From Henricia sp. BOLD:AAB3569 (lineage: Eukaryota; Echinodermata; Asteroidea; Spinulosida; Echinasteridae): 64,000 nucleotides of DNA. The stretch is taken from the NCBI GenBank assembly GCA_037783545.1, contig JBBELK010000364.1:186001-250000 (forward strand), read 5' to 3'. Shown in pieces: positions 11,501 to 26,500 of the stretch (its first letter is position 1; the number at the start of each line of letters is the position of its first letter). The notes under the pieces are model-generated. The model was not told the DNA's origin and ran no database searches. It worked only from the letters and a program-made list of their open reading frames with translations. The position numbers were made by a program, and so were the translations under genes.

Positions 11501-14500
11501 GCTTGCACATCTTGTAGATTGGATTGGCCAGAACAAGACGCTCCAGTCGCTCGACATTAGCAAGAACATGTGCGGACTTAAATACAAGTAAGTTGTTATG
11601 GTCTAGAACTGTCTGCGAATGTAAATCACTCTACAAAAATAGAGATCACAGCTCAGTTAAAGGAGCGTGTCTAGATCACATATTTGAGCCCCCATTTTTT
11701 CTCATGGGTGTTGAGATTTTAATACCATATCATTTTCCATATTTTCCTCATTACCATTCTGAAATTTCGCACTCTCAATCCGTATATTTTCATGGATATC
11801 GTCAAAAACGACCGATGTTTTGTAAACTAATTTATCCGTTCCATAAAGCAGTACTAGTGCAGTGATTACACCAACCCAGTGTTGTACACTGGTACAGATT
11901 TTGTCCGGGCGCGCCAATGTCGCTTAGTCGGGGGAGGGGGGTGGAAGCGACGATTTTTATATGGGCCATGCCCGCACTCCCAATGATCCGCCCGTAGCAT
12001 TTGAGAAGGCTGTTCAAAACAAATGCATGCAACTGTTATGGACGCTAATACGATAGATTTGCGTGGTAAGTGAACGATATAGTGGTTAGCGAATCACGTT
12101 TGGTGAATTTACACCTAATTTTGGAATGACTTGGCTGTACTTTCAGTGTTTTAAGGGAAAAATTTATTATTTTTGTCCGGGTGGCAAATTTTTGTCCGGT
12201 TGGCAAATTTTTGTCCGGCGCTAACGGTACGTGCGATAATTTTGTCCGGGCGGCACCCCTGGACAAAACCAGCAGTGGAGAACAGCGTTTGCCAAACTGG
12301 CCAACAGGGCCAGTTGGCTCATGTCTTCACTGGCCCGTCGGCATTTCAAGTGGCCCGGATCAAATTTCCGGTTGTTCTTTTTACACACAGTCGACCTTTA
12401 ATGTTTGCAATAACCACATTTGAGTTAATAAAATTTGGTAGTCATGAGGTTCTCCCCAGTAAAACTTTTATTCCAACTGGACAGCCGGACCATTTGGGGA
12501 GGCTTTCCAACTGGCCCGAGATGATTTCAACTGTTATTTTGCCAACGGACCAGTGCTAATTCGAACGCTGGAGAACACTGCAACAGTTTTGCTTCCACAT
12601 CCAAATTGGAGATTGCAAATTTTCTGTTTACGTCCCTTGGATAGTATTTTGGGGAGGCATTTTATATGATTGCTAGGTTAGAATGAAATCCATTTTCTGG
12701 AAAAATCTGAACAAGCTCTTTCAAGTCCTTGATGATGCTGAGCAAGCATGGCACACTGGGCCAAATTACCTCCACAAAAAATTACAGACGAACAGAGAGG
12801 GACACATGCTTTGTGATTCCTGTTGCAACATGGTTGCAATCAGAAACCCAAAATACTGAGCTGAACACACACAGAAATGTCTCTTCCGGAATAAAGTTGC
12901 AAAGTCCCATCGAAAATCCTGTCCAGTATCCCAAGTCCTCTTCGTATTTATATAGATGTGGACAAATGTCCATGAGTTTGGGAAATCTGGATGCAGTGAA
13001 AAGCAACTTGGCTCCACCGGGATTCGAACCGCGGACCTTCATACTTAATAATTAGGGCAAGCAGGCAGGGGTTTGGGGCGCATCTTAAATGATCTCTGGG
13101 AGGGGTGGTAATCTTATTGAAGGGTTTATCCCTCTGTAGGACTCGCTGAGCTCACGTGATGGCCAATCCCAATCAGTAAGAAACAACTGCACTTCCGTGA
13201 TTCGAGACTACCAATTGGCTTCATAGCTCAATTGGTAGGGCGTCTGCACGTTAAGCAGAAGGTCCACGGTTCGCATCCCGGTGGAGCCAAGTTGCTTTTC
13301 ACTGCATCCAGATTTTCCAAACTCATGGACATTTGTCCACATCTGTATCGAAATTATTCACCCCGGCGGTCCCCGGGTCATAATCCATAAAAAGATGAGC
13401 AAGAGGATTCCCCGGTGTCTCTGGCCATTTCTAATTTCTAATGGGCACTTTAGAGGAATCCTTGGTATGAATACCAGAAAGAAATAATAATATCAAAATA
13501 TTCACATAATGCATGACTGCATGAAGCTGCTGTGTGCTGCAAATTCCCACTCTCAACTGGCTGCTTTTTTTTCAATAAAAAGTAGAGAATTGTTTGCGTT
13601 TTTTTGTTGCTCGGTGTACTTCCTTAAAGGCCCAGTGTATCATTTGCAATGACCACAAAAAGTAATCGACGAGTTTACAGGGGAAAAGTTCTGAAAGTAA
13701 AGATTGAATTAATAGCAACTACCCATTGAAAGGTTTCTGCTCAAAATGATATAATTTTACCAGAAAATAATACGTAAAGATGAAATTATTTAGATCGTTT
13801 GCAAACGATTTACTTATTTTTGGTTCGCATCTACGTGGTCCAAAATGCATGGGCGCTGTGTACTGCGTGTGCGTGTTCTAACGCGATGCATTTTTATGGA
13901 TCGCGCGCACACGCAATATATGATGTGCGCCACAGAGTGCATGACGCAAGCCACAGAGTATACCCGATCCACTGAGAACGAATATTTGAAACACCTCGCC
14001 AAGACCAGGAAAACGCATATGGATTTTCATGGTTTTTTTAAACGTGGTACATTTGACAAAGCTGAAATTTCTTCGGATGAGTTTGTTGATGTCTTTCTTT
14101 TGATTTATAATGGTTTTATTCGCAGAATCGCTCAAAAACAGATCATCTACAGGGCCTTTAATTCCTTGGAAGATACAGTTACTTCAGAATGTTGTTGTAG
14201 CAGTCAAGACCGGTCTTGGTCTCAAGACAGGTCAACAGACATGAAATGTGCCAGAGTTATGTATCTTTTCTCCTTCTCCTAGGCAACTTCTCAAGGTCCT
14301 AGACACCATCGTACAAGTCATCCAAAATGAGGAATTGGTAAGTATAAGAACTTTGACAGTAAGAGAACAGTATCGGATTAACAGACTTTCATGTTGTCCT
14401 GATGTGTTTATAGCTCGCATCCTTGTGACTTATTGGTAAGCCTTTCTAGAAGGTGATTGTGTGAGACAATAGAGAGGTTTTGCAAGCGCAGGGATACGGA

Positions 14501-17500
14501 TAGTGCGTCGGATACGTCACAGGTTTCTGCGGTCTTGTGACGTTACACACAACTCGCTATCCGCTACGCATTTGTACGGCATGAATATCGAGCTCGCTAT
14601 GTGTAAACACTGAACACGTACATGTAATGGAATGTCAAATTCTTAGTATTTGTCCTCATTTTTCGTTGTATTTACGAAGGCAGCTTGAAACGAGTATCAA
14701 TTACGAGTATGGATAGTTCGTAATATACTTGTAGCTCCCAAGAGTAACGGAAGTTGGCAGACAAGGGAACTACTGTTAGTTTGTCAACTTCCAATACCAA
14801 GATAGTGATAATTACATACACATGTACATGTTGTGTGTCTTCTTACAGCTCTCCTCAAGTCCCAATTTCTCATACTTTGTAAAAACACCCACCATTAGAA
14901 TGTGTTTTTATAGGCCGCATTCCAAATCCCTAAAATATTACATTGTATACATGTACAGTAGGTATTTGGTGCAAGATAGTATGTGACCGAGTGACTCACC
15001 CCTTCCATTGTTCCCTATTGACCCCCTTCGAACACGTGCGAATATGCCATTTTGGGAGTCAAATAATGCTGAGTCATTGTGGAAGCAATGTGCGTGCGCG
15101 TTGTGTGTGTCTCTGGTGGGCGTAACGCGGTTTAGTTCACCAATGGGAGACTCAGCATAGTGCGTTACGCGCGCTATGGACACACACAACGCGCCTGCAC
15201 ATTGCTTCCACAACGACGCGGCATTGTTTTACTCCCAAAATGACGTCATTGGCACGAGCTCAATTGTGTGTAAAACATCCAAGGAATTTCCTTTCAGGTT
15301 TTAGGGGGGAGTCATACATGTACGTTAACAAAAGGGAAGAGTGTGTTGAGGTATAGGGGCGGTAGGGGGAGGGGGCGAGGTGGTGGTGGGAGTCGCTCAG
15401 TCTCATATTGTGCATCATATACATGTAGGTATTGAACCATTGTCTGTGTGGTCAAGCTGTAACACCTAAAATGAATATTTTATTTCGTTCAGTCCCTGCA
15501 TACCTTGTCTCTAGCAGACAATAAGATGAAGTTCGAGACGATCCAAGTCATTAATGCACTGGGGAGCAACACGACACTGACTGACATTGACATCAGGTGA
15601 GAAGATTAACAGTGTTCGGGGGATCATTCTGCAGTCGTATATCCACACACAAAATTGAAATTGCTTTCAGGAAATCACTTAAATTGTATTTGTTTAATCT
15701 TTAATTGTTGTGTTTTTCCCATGTTCAGCGCTTTGATCTTTTAGCTAAAAGCGCTATATAAATGCCTTTTTTTATTTCTCTATTTTATCCAATGGGGCGA
15801 CACTTTTTGCGTAGAGAGCCCTATTAGGATGACGCGCTCTATTAGGTCGACAATTTGGTGTAGCCCCAATATTTTGGAAGTCAAAATCAATTTTTGTTAG
15901 GTCAAAATCCATCTTTTTCCAATCGAGAACCATTTTTATTAGGTCTAGAACCATATCTCTTAGGTCTGGAACCATATTCGGAACCTTTGGGTAACAGAAT
16001 GTTGGTGTCCAATCGATGTCTTTTAGCCGAAATTTCGGTGGTAGTTTGGTAAAGTCTTACCGGTGTGTCGTCCCTTTGCAGCATTAAGTGATACATGTAT
16101 TATTATTATTATTATTATTAGTGTTGTCAATCTACAATAAGAAAGGTTTGTCGTCTTGCAAACTTCAAATTGTGCTTATTTTTCTCCAATTTTTAATGGC
16201 GTAATCAGGGTGGTGTAGCGGCCAGGGGTAGCCTTTTGACGAGACCTCGTGAATTTGGGCGATTTGGTGACTTTAGTATAGTCTACACACGCCGAGTGTC
16301 TCATTTCACTTGGCCTTTTTCGAATTGAGGGGCGATTCTTATGTTTTTCTTTATAATCGCTACCAAAATTGGTAGCGAAATCAGCCAATCACGAGCAGGT
16401 CACCCTATGCAAATTACGTCGTGAGCTCCTACAAAGAAGGGAGGTAGGCTTACGCTTTTGAATTCACTGGGTAAATTAAATGGCAAAAATATCAAATCAA
16501 ACGGAAATTGTATTTGTTCCGTATAAAACTTGTAATAAACAATTTGTCAAATTTAAACAAATTGGCTCAGTTAACAGTTTTCGATCTGTTTTCAATCCGT
16601 TTGTGTAGAGTAGGGTGTAGGTAATGTTGTTGTGACATTGCACGTAACGGTCAACTACTTGAATGTAATGAATAATGTAGCAGTAGCCAGTTCGGAAAAG
16701 GCTTTATGGCAAGACAGAAGGCATAACGTCCGCGCAGCCTTGGTATACTCCGCTCAAGACGCCCAATTGTCTCGCATGTTACTTACCAAACAATGAAACC
16801 CCAAAGCCATAAGGCCTTGCCAAAAGGATATGCCAGGGGTGGATTACAATAAAGAAATTTAGGACATCCAAACTCTGACATCAATCACTAAGACATCATA
16901 GATTATTTTGCCTTGCTATTTAAAAATGTATGTGTCCTAACTTGTGTCCTAGGACACATAACATTTATAACATCTAATATGTGTCGTAAATTATGTCTTT
17001 AAAAATTTGTTTTATATTTCCTGCTCAGTTCCGGGAAAAGGAGCCTTGTGGCAAGGATCACAAGTACATTTTTTGACAGTTTGTCTAAAGTTCTTAATAA
17101 ACTCAATTTTCACTGAAAGGTAATTAGATTTCAAGCTGGGCCTTACGTTAATTACAAAAGTGTTTTCGACATTTTTTTTATGCAACTACCACATGTACGG
17201 CTGGCAGCAACGACCAGCAAGTAGTGTAATGCGCATGCGCGACTGTTCCGAATGTGATTAAAATGCCATTCACAACAGCAAATAAATACAAACGGGTCTT
17301 ACTAGTTATGATGTCTTAACTTTGGATATTGCAAGACATTTTTCAATGTGTCGTAGCTAAGATGTCATAAATTCAATTAGGACAATATGATGTGCCTCAG
17401 ACTTAATACTGGGTTTTAATCCAGTCCGAGCCATTATAGATGCATCCTGAGTACCTACTTGCTTGTATGGAGTTTTCCTAGTACAATTGAACATTGTTAA

Positions 17501-20500
17501 TAAGAGGTCCTTTTTGGAATTTTGCAAAATTGTGTTATAAAAGGAACCTTGTATTATCAAGAATAAAAAAATAATAAAGAACAATGAGTTGAGACCTAAG
17601 ATTTCTCATGTTATAAGCAGACTGTTGTATTAAACAGAAACGGTCTGTATACCGGGAAACGGTACATAAAAGATACACCGTTGCACGGTTTGCAGTGAAC
17701 AAGCAAACGATTCAACTTGTCTGACCAAACGATGGATAATTGGCAATGTTCAACCCGGCCCACGTTCGCTGAACAATAGAGAGCTTATCGGATTACGGGC
17801 CATTGTGTGACCATGGTGTGACTACTCCTGGCTGACTCACTGCCACTGTTTATCACGTGACCGCCCGAACAAGGGTGTTTAACCACAACCCATTCATGCC
17901 CCGGGGTGAGCCCGGCTGGAGGGTCAAGCGGCTCCCTTTGAAGTCGTCGACCAGTAGCAGCCTTTTGTTCCCTTCATGCAGGCGGCTAGTTGTAAACCTG
18001 TCAATCATCGACCAACCCAGCAAGTTGGAAACGGTTCCCTTCAAACCGGCACACGGTTTTCTGTCAACAGAGAAACGATTTGAAGAGGGATTAACTCGAA
18101 TCGTTTACCGGTATACAGACCGTTTCTATTTTGACCTCGCTTCTAACAGTGCTCTTATTTTTGAGGTTCGACAACATGATTTCTCTTCCCACCTCCAAAA
18201 CCGTCTTTTTACGGGTTTGCAAAGAGCACTTTCAGGAATCTTTAATTTTAGTACCAGCAAGATTTAAATCGAATAAATATATTAAATATTTTGTTCTCTC
18301 CGTTTAGTGGTAATGGTATGGGCGATATCGGAGCACGCATGCTTGCAAAGGCCCTGCAGCTCAACACCAAGTTACACACAGTCAAACTGGACTGCAACGG
18401 TATCACATACGTTGGTTTAAATGATCTCGCTAATGCACTGGAAAAGTAAGTATGAATTCACTAGGCCTTATACCTTAACACCTTCGCGACAGGGAACTGC
18501 ATATGCAGTTCTAAAATGTGCAAGTGTCTTGGGGGCGGTTATACATAATTAGCCCATGGGTCAGTACTACCAGGGCAGAGCTGGTCTCTCATCTTGTTGG
18601 CTTGGGGTCAAGTCAGTTTTTGGTTTTTGACCTGTGACTTGACTCTGGAGAAAATGACTTGTGACTGGACTCGGGAAATAAGATTGATTTATGACTTGAA
18701 ATAAAAACTAGTCATCAAGTCTCCAACATGAGTCTCCCACTCCAGGGGAATAAATTTGGCATACAATGCAGGTCAGTTAAAATTTTCCATAATTTAAGAT
18801 CGAGTAAAGACAATTTTTGCTGCAGTAGGATTGAAACCAGGGGCTAATTTCATGGCGATTCTTAAGCGCTAGCTAAAAACGTGTGCTTACTGAAGCAGAA
18901 AAGTTGTGCTACATGTAACTGTACTGAAGCTAGCAAATAATTTATTTATTTATTTTATTTTATTTATTTATTTACCACATCCAACAGCGGAGAGACCGCC
19001 AATTACAGGAATGGGAGCAAGTGTGGTTGAGTGCCTTGCTCAAGGGCACAGGTGCCACAACCCGTCACGGCCAGGAATCGAACCTACATTCTAGTACTAG
19101 CACAGAAACTTAAGTTCAACGCACTAGACCGCTCGGCCATAACACCCCAAATGTTTAGCAGTGCTTAAATTTATGGTCTCCATAAAATCAGCTGCTTAAA
19201 AAAGCTGGTTTAAAAGCCCATATTTTTTGGACGATTCCTTGAGTGGGCCTGAGTGTACCATATAGTAACCAGCTAAGAGCTCATTCTGACAATTAAAAAT
19301 TGAAGTTTGAATGTATCAATGGTTAAAAAACTAAAAAACGTGAATTTCCATGGTTTTAAAAACTACTGGGTCCATGAATGTTTAAATATTGCAGGGTAGT
19401 ATACAAATAAAAAACTGTTTGAGGGTTAATAGTCAATATTGGGTCACACAAGAAAATTATTTAAATATTTACTCGATTGTGATGCGGTTGTAATATTTCC
19501 AATGACGACCGGGGTCAAACTTACTGTAATCTGATTGTAATTGTATTGTAATAAAGTCGGGTCACTCATATACACATCCGTTGTAATACATCTCGTCCTC
19601 CACTGTAGTGGCTTTCCCTGTCTTGCATGTGCGTGCTTGTTGCCTCACCGCACCGTGCGCACTTGGCACTCGTGAATGGAAAAGTCACCCTGTACTAAAT
19701 GGGAATGTAGGCGCGCGCGGTGAAAAAATAAGTGCACGCACGCGCGTAGGAGGGAAGGTTACCGCAGGGGCTTTGGGATGGATTGTAATACGATTATGAG
19801 GTGGGTCACACATGTTTTATTACAATCGGTTTACAATTGGATTACAATTGAATGATGAGAATTCTCATCATTAACAGATTTTTATACGATTACAATAAAT
19901 TTGGGGTCACACGCATACAGAATCTCATAATTATACTACAGTAATACTACAATAATTTGGGATGTCATAATCGGTGTGACCTTGGCCTCAGTTAGAGTTT
20001 GAACAAATAATTCTTGAGGGTCAACTTTTAATACCAAGGGGAGCTAATAATGTGACTCTAATCACCAACTCTGAACTCTCTATGGGTTGATGATTTAAAG
20101 GGCCCCTTATTTAGGATTTTTATCAATGAAATCTATGCTTTAAAACCACTCTACTCAGTTAAAGTCATAAAAATCCTATTTGGAGCTTGATTTGGGGGTT
20201 AAAACAAAGGTTTTTAGTTTTTATGCTAATGAAAATATGCATATTCATGACAAGGTCACAATGTCACAAGAGGCAAACACAGGAAAATCACATTCAACTG
20301 TGCACAAAAGATTCCACTTTTTCTAAATTTTCCTGAAACTTTTGTAATCCATGGCTGTTTGAGTTTGTTTTACATGTTGCCTGCTGTAAGCCATGACAAA
20401 ACTGGGGGTAGAAACTGCAGCAATTTGCCACAAGTCCAACTTGAAGTCTTATGTTTTTTCTTAACTTTTCCCTTCTGTCTTCCTTATGTGATGCACTCAA

Positions 20501-23500
20501 AACAGCGCCCTCTGTCTGTGATTTATTGAAATGAAATCTTCAAAGTTGAAAAAGGCCACCTTTTATTGATTTTACATCCAAACGAACAATAGTATGTCTT
20601 GCTGAACAAGTAATCCGTCATTATGAAGCAAAGCTTAGGGACAAAGTTGTTTAGCATGTCACAGGCCCTTTAACTGGACCCACTTATGGTTGATATGCAA
20701 GAAAATGGTCCCCAGAATGTTTGGATTCATAATGAAACTTTGTGACTATTTGCAGAAACTACACTCTGAAATACATGCCAACACCAGTCCATGATGTGAC
20801 CACTGCGCTCAAGTCACAACCAGAAAAGACTTCAGCCTCACTGCTACGGATTCAAAGCCTTCTTCAGAGGAACCACAGCCAACACAAGTTCCATGACGAT
20901 CAGGCTTTCAGGCTGCAACAGGGATTCCTGTATACTACATCCCACCAGGTAAAGCACTAACATAGACGCCGCTGACATTAGGGAAATCGCTTTGTTCGAC
21001 AAAGATTCAATGATGATTCGACGAAGATATTTTCCTAATGTGAATGCATGCCTCTTTATTTGACAAGATTACAATCTCTCCTTTGTTTGATGAAGTAAAA
21101 TGGCTTCATTCAACTAAGAGATCCCTTAATTTAACCAAGCAAATGTATAATGTGTACTCTTCCAAAAGAACAAAAACAAGCTGCCCAAGACAGTTTCTAA
21201 AAATGGACACTGTCTTAAAGATAGTATACATGATTGGTAAACTGTTACAAATAGTTATATCCCCCTGTGTGATTGAAGATATGCATGATTAAAACCAACC
21301 TGAGCAAAAACCAGCTCCGTCCTTTGTCTAACTTTTGAGAAAACAGTCAAAAAAAGGTTTGCAGTCATTTCGCCCCCAAACCACTTCGCCCTGAACCATT
21401 TCGCTCTGAACCACGCCCTGTGCACGAAGTGGTTTTGGGGTAAAGTAGCATTTGGGCGATGTAGTGTTTGGACCAAGTGATTTTGGGCGAAATGGCACTC
21501 GGGCGAAGTGGTTTTTGGGGCGAAATGGCACTTGGGCGAAATGGTTTTGGGGCGAAAACTAATTGTTTTACTCATTCTCAAAGACTATAGCACTTCAGAC
21601 AAAACCATTTCCGGGGAGGTTTTCTACGGTCATTATGTTTATACATGTATTGTGTAAGTTAGGCGTAAATCTGTGAACATTTCTTATTTTTGAGATACCA
21701 ATCATGTATACTGCCTTTAAAGAAAAATTACATTCGAACCGCAGACGGCATATAATTTGAAGACTGCAGGGGCGGATCCAGGAATTTTTCTAGGAGGGGG
21801 TTTTGCCACCAGGGAGGGGTTTTGCCCATCAGATTTTTATGTCTGCTTGTTTCGGACAGGCGGACACGCAAAAAATGCATTACATTATATTTTTTGGTGT
21901 CGGACCAGGGGGGGTTTTGACCCCCAAAACCCCCCCTCTGGATCCGCGCCTGGACTGACAATAATCAATCTAAAAATTAATAATTGGCCAATGTTTGTTA
22001 CAAATGTTAACCTTTCTGAGGTTCCAATTTGGTTTATTGGCCCACGTCAAAAGTGTGCCAACTTAATACACTAACAGACCGATCCAGTAAGCTCTGCCTT
22101 TGTTGCCTAGCAACATACCACACATGTGAGGCACGTGTGCAGTAGAGTCGCTTGGCCGCGCCATGCGTCAGCGTCCGCGCCCTGATCAGTGCATGCGCCC
22201 TGGTTAGTGCGTATTGAAACATCCACACGCACACAGAAACTGCACGCTCGAAATACCCAGCTCCATGTAGCAAAGGCATGGAGCTGCGTATTTCGTGGCA
22301 CGAATTTGGCTCACGTGCATTGCTGACGAGCCTGTGCCTTCCGGTCGTGTGCGTGCATGTACAACACGCCTGCAACAAAAAAAACTCGACACACATCTAG
22401 AACGCAGTGAATACACAACCTAGCAAAACGACAAGCTAATTTTGGTGAGTTTTACCGATTTACACAAAAACACATTTTATGAAGGGATTAAAAGTAGGTT
22501 TGGCCACTCTTATACGATCTGTTTCAAACCAGCTACGGTCCTCTGCGCTGATAAAAATTTTGTTTTTGCGTCACTCGTGCTGCATTTCGCCTTAGCTCTG
22601 TGCACAAAATTTTGATGATTCAGCTAACCAAAATGGAGATCCACTTTTTGGTTACCTCAACCTGAGGCTGGATTGGTCAATTCCAAATTGGGCAGAGCTT
22701 ACTGGATCGGTCTATTGCAGCATGTCATAACAACTCATAAACCCTTCGCAAAGTTACGAATACCAAATAGATAATCGCTCTGCATATATACTGGTTCTGT
22801 CCACAACTTATGACGTGTACCCAACGCAAGTGTTTTGTGAAATGCAATTGAAAAACTCATAATAAACTTGCAAAGGGTTTGGCAAGTTGCGATAGATTTA
22901 AGCACTTGCAATGCATCGCAGGTCTTTGTGAAATTGACGCCTGATTCAGCATTTTCTAATAAAAAAACAGGTTTGGGAAATTTCATCTCGGTATTGGGCA
23001 AAAATCGGGTCATGCAAGAGTTTTTTTGTTTGGTCTCAGATGGTGGACAAACTCGTGGTTCAGATCCAGGACACTGTGCAGAACCTTGCCGACTGCAATG
23101 AAGGCAGCACAAAGGCTGATGTCCAGAAGGCACAGGACTTTATACTGGATGCAGATAACTCCAAGTTGGTAAGAAAAATGAACAATTGAAATCTTAGAAC
23201 CAGTTTACCATTGATTTTAATAGACTGAACAGTGTTCGAATTAGCACTGGTCCGTTGCCCAAATGACAGTTGAAATCGTCTCGGGCCAGCTGAAAAGCCT
23301 CCTCAAATGGTCCAGCTGTCCGGTTGAAATAAAACAGACCCACATCGTACTACAGTTTCTTTCGTTAAAAAACTCCCACAGCCATAATACCGCTCTCGAT
23401 ACGGTCCTTGGTCACCCGGTTCCAATTTATTCCCCTGGATATATATATATAACAAAAGAGCATTTCAAGACTCCAGAATAGCTCTAAAATTCACCAGAAA

Positions 23501-26500
23501 GCTCTCAAATGTACTACACATTTTCAAACTTTACCACACATTTTCAAACATTTTCAACCTTATGACTACCAAATTTTCATAATTGATTTACTCAAATGTG
23601 GTTATTGCAAACTTTAAAGGTTGACTGTGTGTAAAATGAACAACCAGAAATTAACGGTAACCGGGCCACTTGAAATGCCGACGGGCCAGTGAAGATTAAA
23701 GCCAACTGGCCCTGTTGGCCAGTTGGAAAAAAAGTTAACGGCAAACACTGCTGAATGAGAGATGACGTCAACAATGTAAATAAAACCACGACGCGCAGGG
23801 GTTTGTTTAATTGTTTGGAGTACTAGCCTATGGGGTAGAGCGTCAGTCCGTTAATTCAACGTCGTAGGTGCTTCACTAAAGTAAAACTTTGTTACCAAAA
23901 ATGCTCCAGACTCTCTTCGAAGGTGGCTCTAGATGCAGGGGCTAACTGCATCTCATTCAGTTAAATACATGTAGCACGATAAAAACTACAGTGAGTTTGA
24001 TGTACTCGACACAAACGCACTGAGCGGCGGTTCGGCGAGTACTCCATTTATTTTTTTTATTTTTTTTATTTTTTATTTATATACCACATCCAACAGCGGA
24101 GGGACCGCCAATTACAGGAATGGGAGCAAGTGTGGTTGAGTGCCTTGCTCAAGGGCACAGGTGCCACAACCCGTCACGGCCAGGAATCGAACCTACATTC
24201 TAGTACTAGCACAGGAACTTGAGTTCGACGCACTAGACCGCTCGGCCATAACAAGGGACACACTGGCTTTGTTGGGCTTTTTTGGGCTCGAAATAGATCC
24301 ATACATTCTGAAAATCTTTCCGAAATACACTGAAGAGAACCTGAAAGGAAACCACAAAATTTGGCTGTTTTTGAGCATCTTTAAAAAAATCAAGGTCACA
24401 TGATTTATCGGAACCAGATTCTGGTTCCGATAAATCATGTGAAACTTTGCCTTTACTCTTTCATTACGGAATTTGTTAAGGTCTGTAACATAATTTAATT
24501 GAAGGCCATCGTTTGTTTGTGTGTACTGGTGAGCAGCTGGAAGTTAAAAAAAAAATTCTGAATCAGTGCACCTGAAAGAATGTGATTTATTTTGGTTTTT
24601 TCGGTAGTTACTAGCAGCCCTTCACCAAGTGGCGCTGAAAGCTGAAAGCAGTGATCTCAAGGCTAAACTGAATGAAATGGCAGACCAGCTGAGAACCATC
24701 ATTGAAAAACAACTTCAGGTAGGGTTACATTCGCCAGTCGATTGGCAAGTTAAGGTGATTATTTTGTGTAAAATATTTTTGTTGGATAAAAACTAACCAA
24801 GTCATGTGCCCAGTGCACACAGCCTAGGGCGTGTTTGTTTCGGACGGATCCAGATTCAGATCCGCGCAGATCCAAGGTGAACTCGTTCACTTCGCGCACA
24901 TCCTGACCGAGATCTGTGATCTGTGGAAACCTTCTCGAGAGAAGGTTCAGCGCTAGATCCAAAATGGCGACGTAAACATCGTGGAGATTTTGTGTGAGTA
25001 AAACCGTGTCGTTTCAGTTTTCAGAGGCAACACACGATACAAACAAATTTAGAATGCTTGTTTATTTACGACGAATGTCGTGGGAGAAATTTGGTACAGA
25101 AATTTGGTAAATAAATTGCAATTCTCGTGATTTGAGATCCGAGTTGAGAGCGGTTTCGTTTGTTTCTGCACGGTAAAACAGATCGGGATCTGGATTCGGA
25201 TCTGTCATGAAACAAACACGCCCCTAGAAAACTGGCGAACTTGGCCTGGGAATTCTGACCGGCTCAGTCTAGCTGCAGGGTTGTACATGTACTTGTTTTT
25301 CCAAGCAATATACATGTAATGTGGAATTCCTGTAGGTACTCTTTGTGCACAGCATTTTATACTTAAATTTGAGTAATAAACTCAATAGAGAGGTTTCACA
25401 AAGCGACGAAATTACGAATACGGATATGTCAATGGTAACTGTTCAAGTTAATGCACACCCTCAAATGGTTTTCACATTGTGTGACTATTTATACATTCAT
25501 TTGCATATATATATTGCTCAAATCTGCTTGGTGCTTGGCTCTGTTTTCAGCTGATTTTCACACTTTCATTTGGGCCTGGCACATTAAATTTGATCTATAT
25601 ATTTACAGAATATACATAAAAAATTTACAATTTTTTTAAATCCATCACGGATGAAGTGAAAAATCTGCAAAACAGTTAACCATTTTTATGCTAAGTGTAG
25701 GGTGGACAAGGACCGTTTTCAGTGCTCATGAAAACAGTTATGCATCACAAAACGCGCATGAAATCATGACATATCCATATTCATATCAGAATCTGTGACG
25801 TTGCAAAACGGGTTTCGCTACTGTCATGGATACAGACATGGATACAGACATGGATACAGACATGGATACTTCATGACCACATGTGCTTTTTGTGACATGT
25901 AACCATTGTACGTGTAGTATGAAAACAGAAACTTGTTTTGCAGATTTTTCTTTTTAGATGTGATAGACTAATATATTTTGTACATTTTGTTTCTCTTTGA
26001 TATATCTCGCATAAATACATCTTGAATTTAATGAGTCATGTCGAAGTGAAAGCGTGAAAAATAAAACAAAACAGATCCGAATGCAGAGCATTTATAAACA
26101 TATACAGAGCTGTTCTATTGTTGAGGGGGTGAACAATTTGTCACGAATGTGAATTTTTGTTTTTTGTTGTTTGGCTTCTATTACAGTATATCAATAGTTT
26201 CATAATTTATATACAGGAATATTAATATTGAAAAAGGTGAATTATTTTTGTGAATTATTATTTTGTCTTTAGTCTTCAATTTTGTCCTTAAAACAACAAA
26301 TGTTATGTTGTTCTACTGTTACGGTTGCCCTTTCAAAATTTGGGCATGGGAAAAGTTATGGGTCGTATACATAACGTTTAAAGGGCTGTATTTCTTGGAG
26401 ACACTTTAGTTAAATTTGAATGTATGAATATACAAATATACAAGATTGTTGTGATGCTTCAACAGGATGCCCAGATAGCTCAGTTGGTACATGTAGAGTA

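Noticed and set aside
21328..21581. Minus-strand frames with repeating PKPLRPN-like units
   Set aside because: The apparent protein repeats come from the GCGAAATGG DNA array of a MITE; the frames differ between copies.
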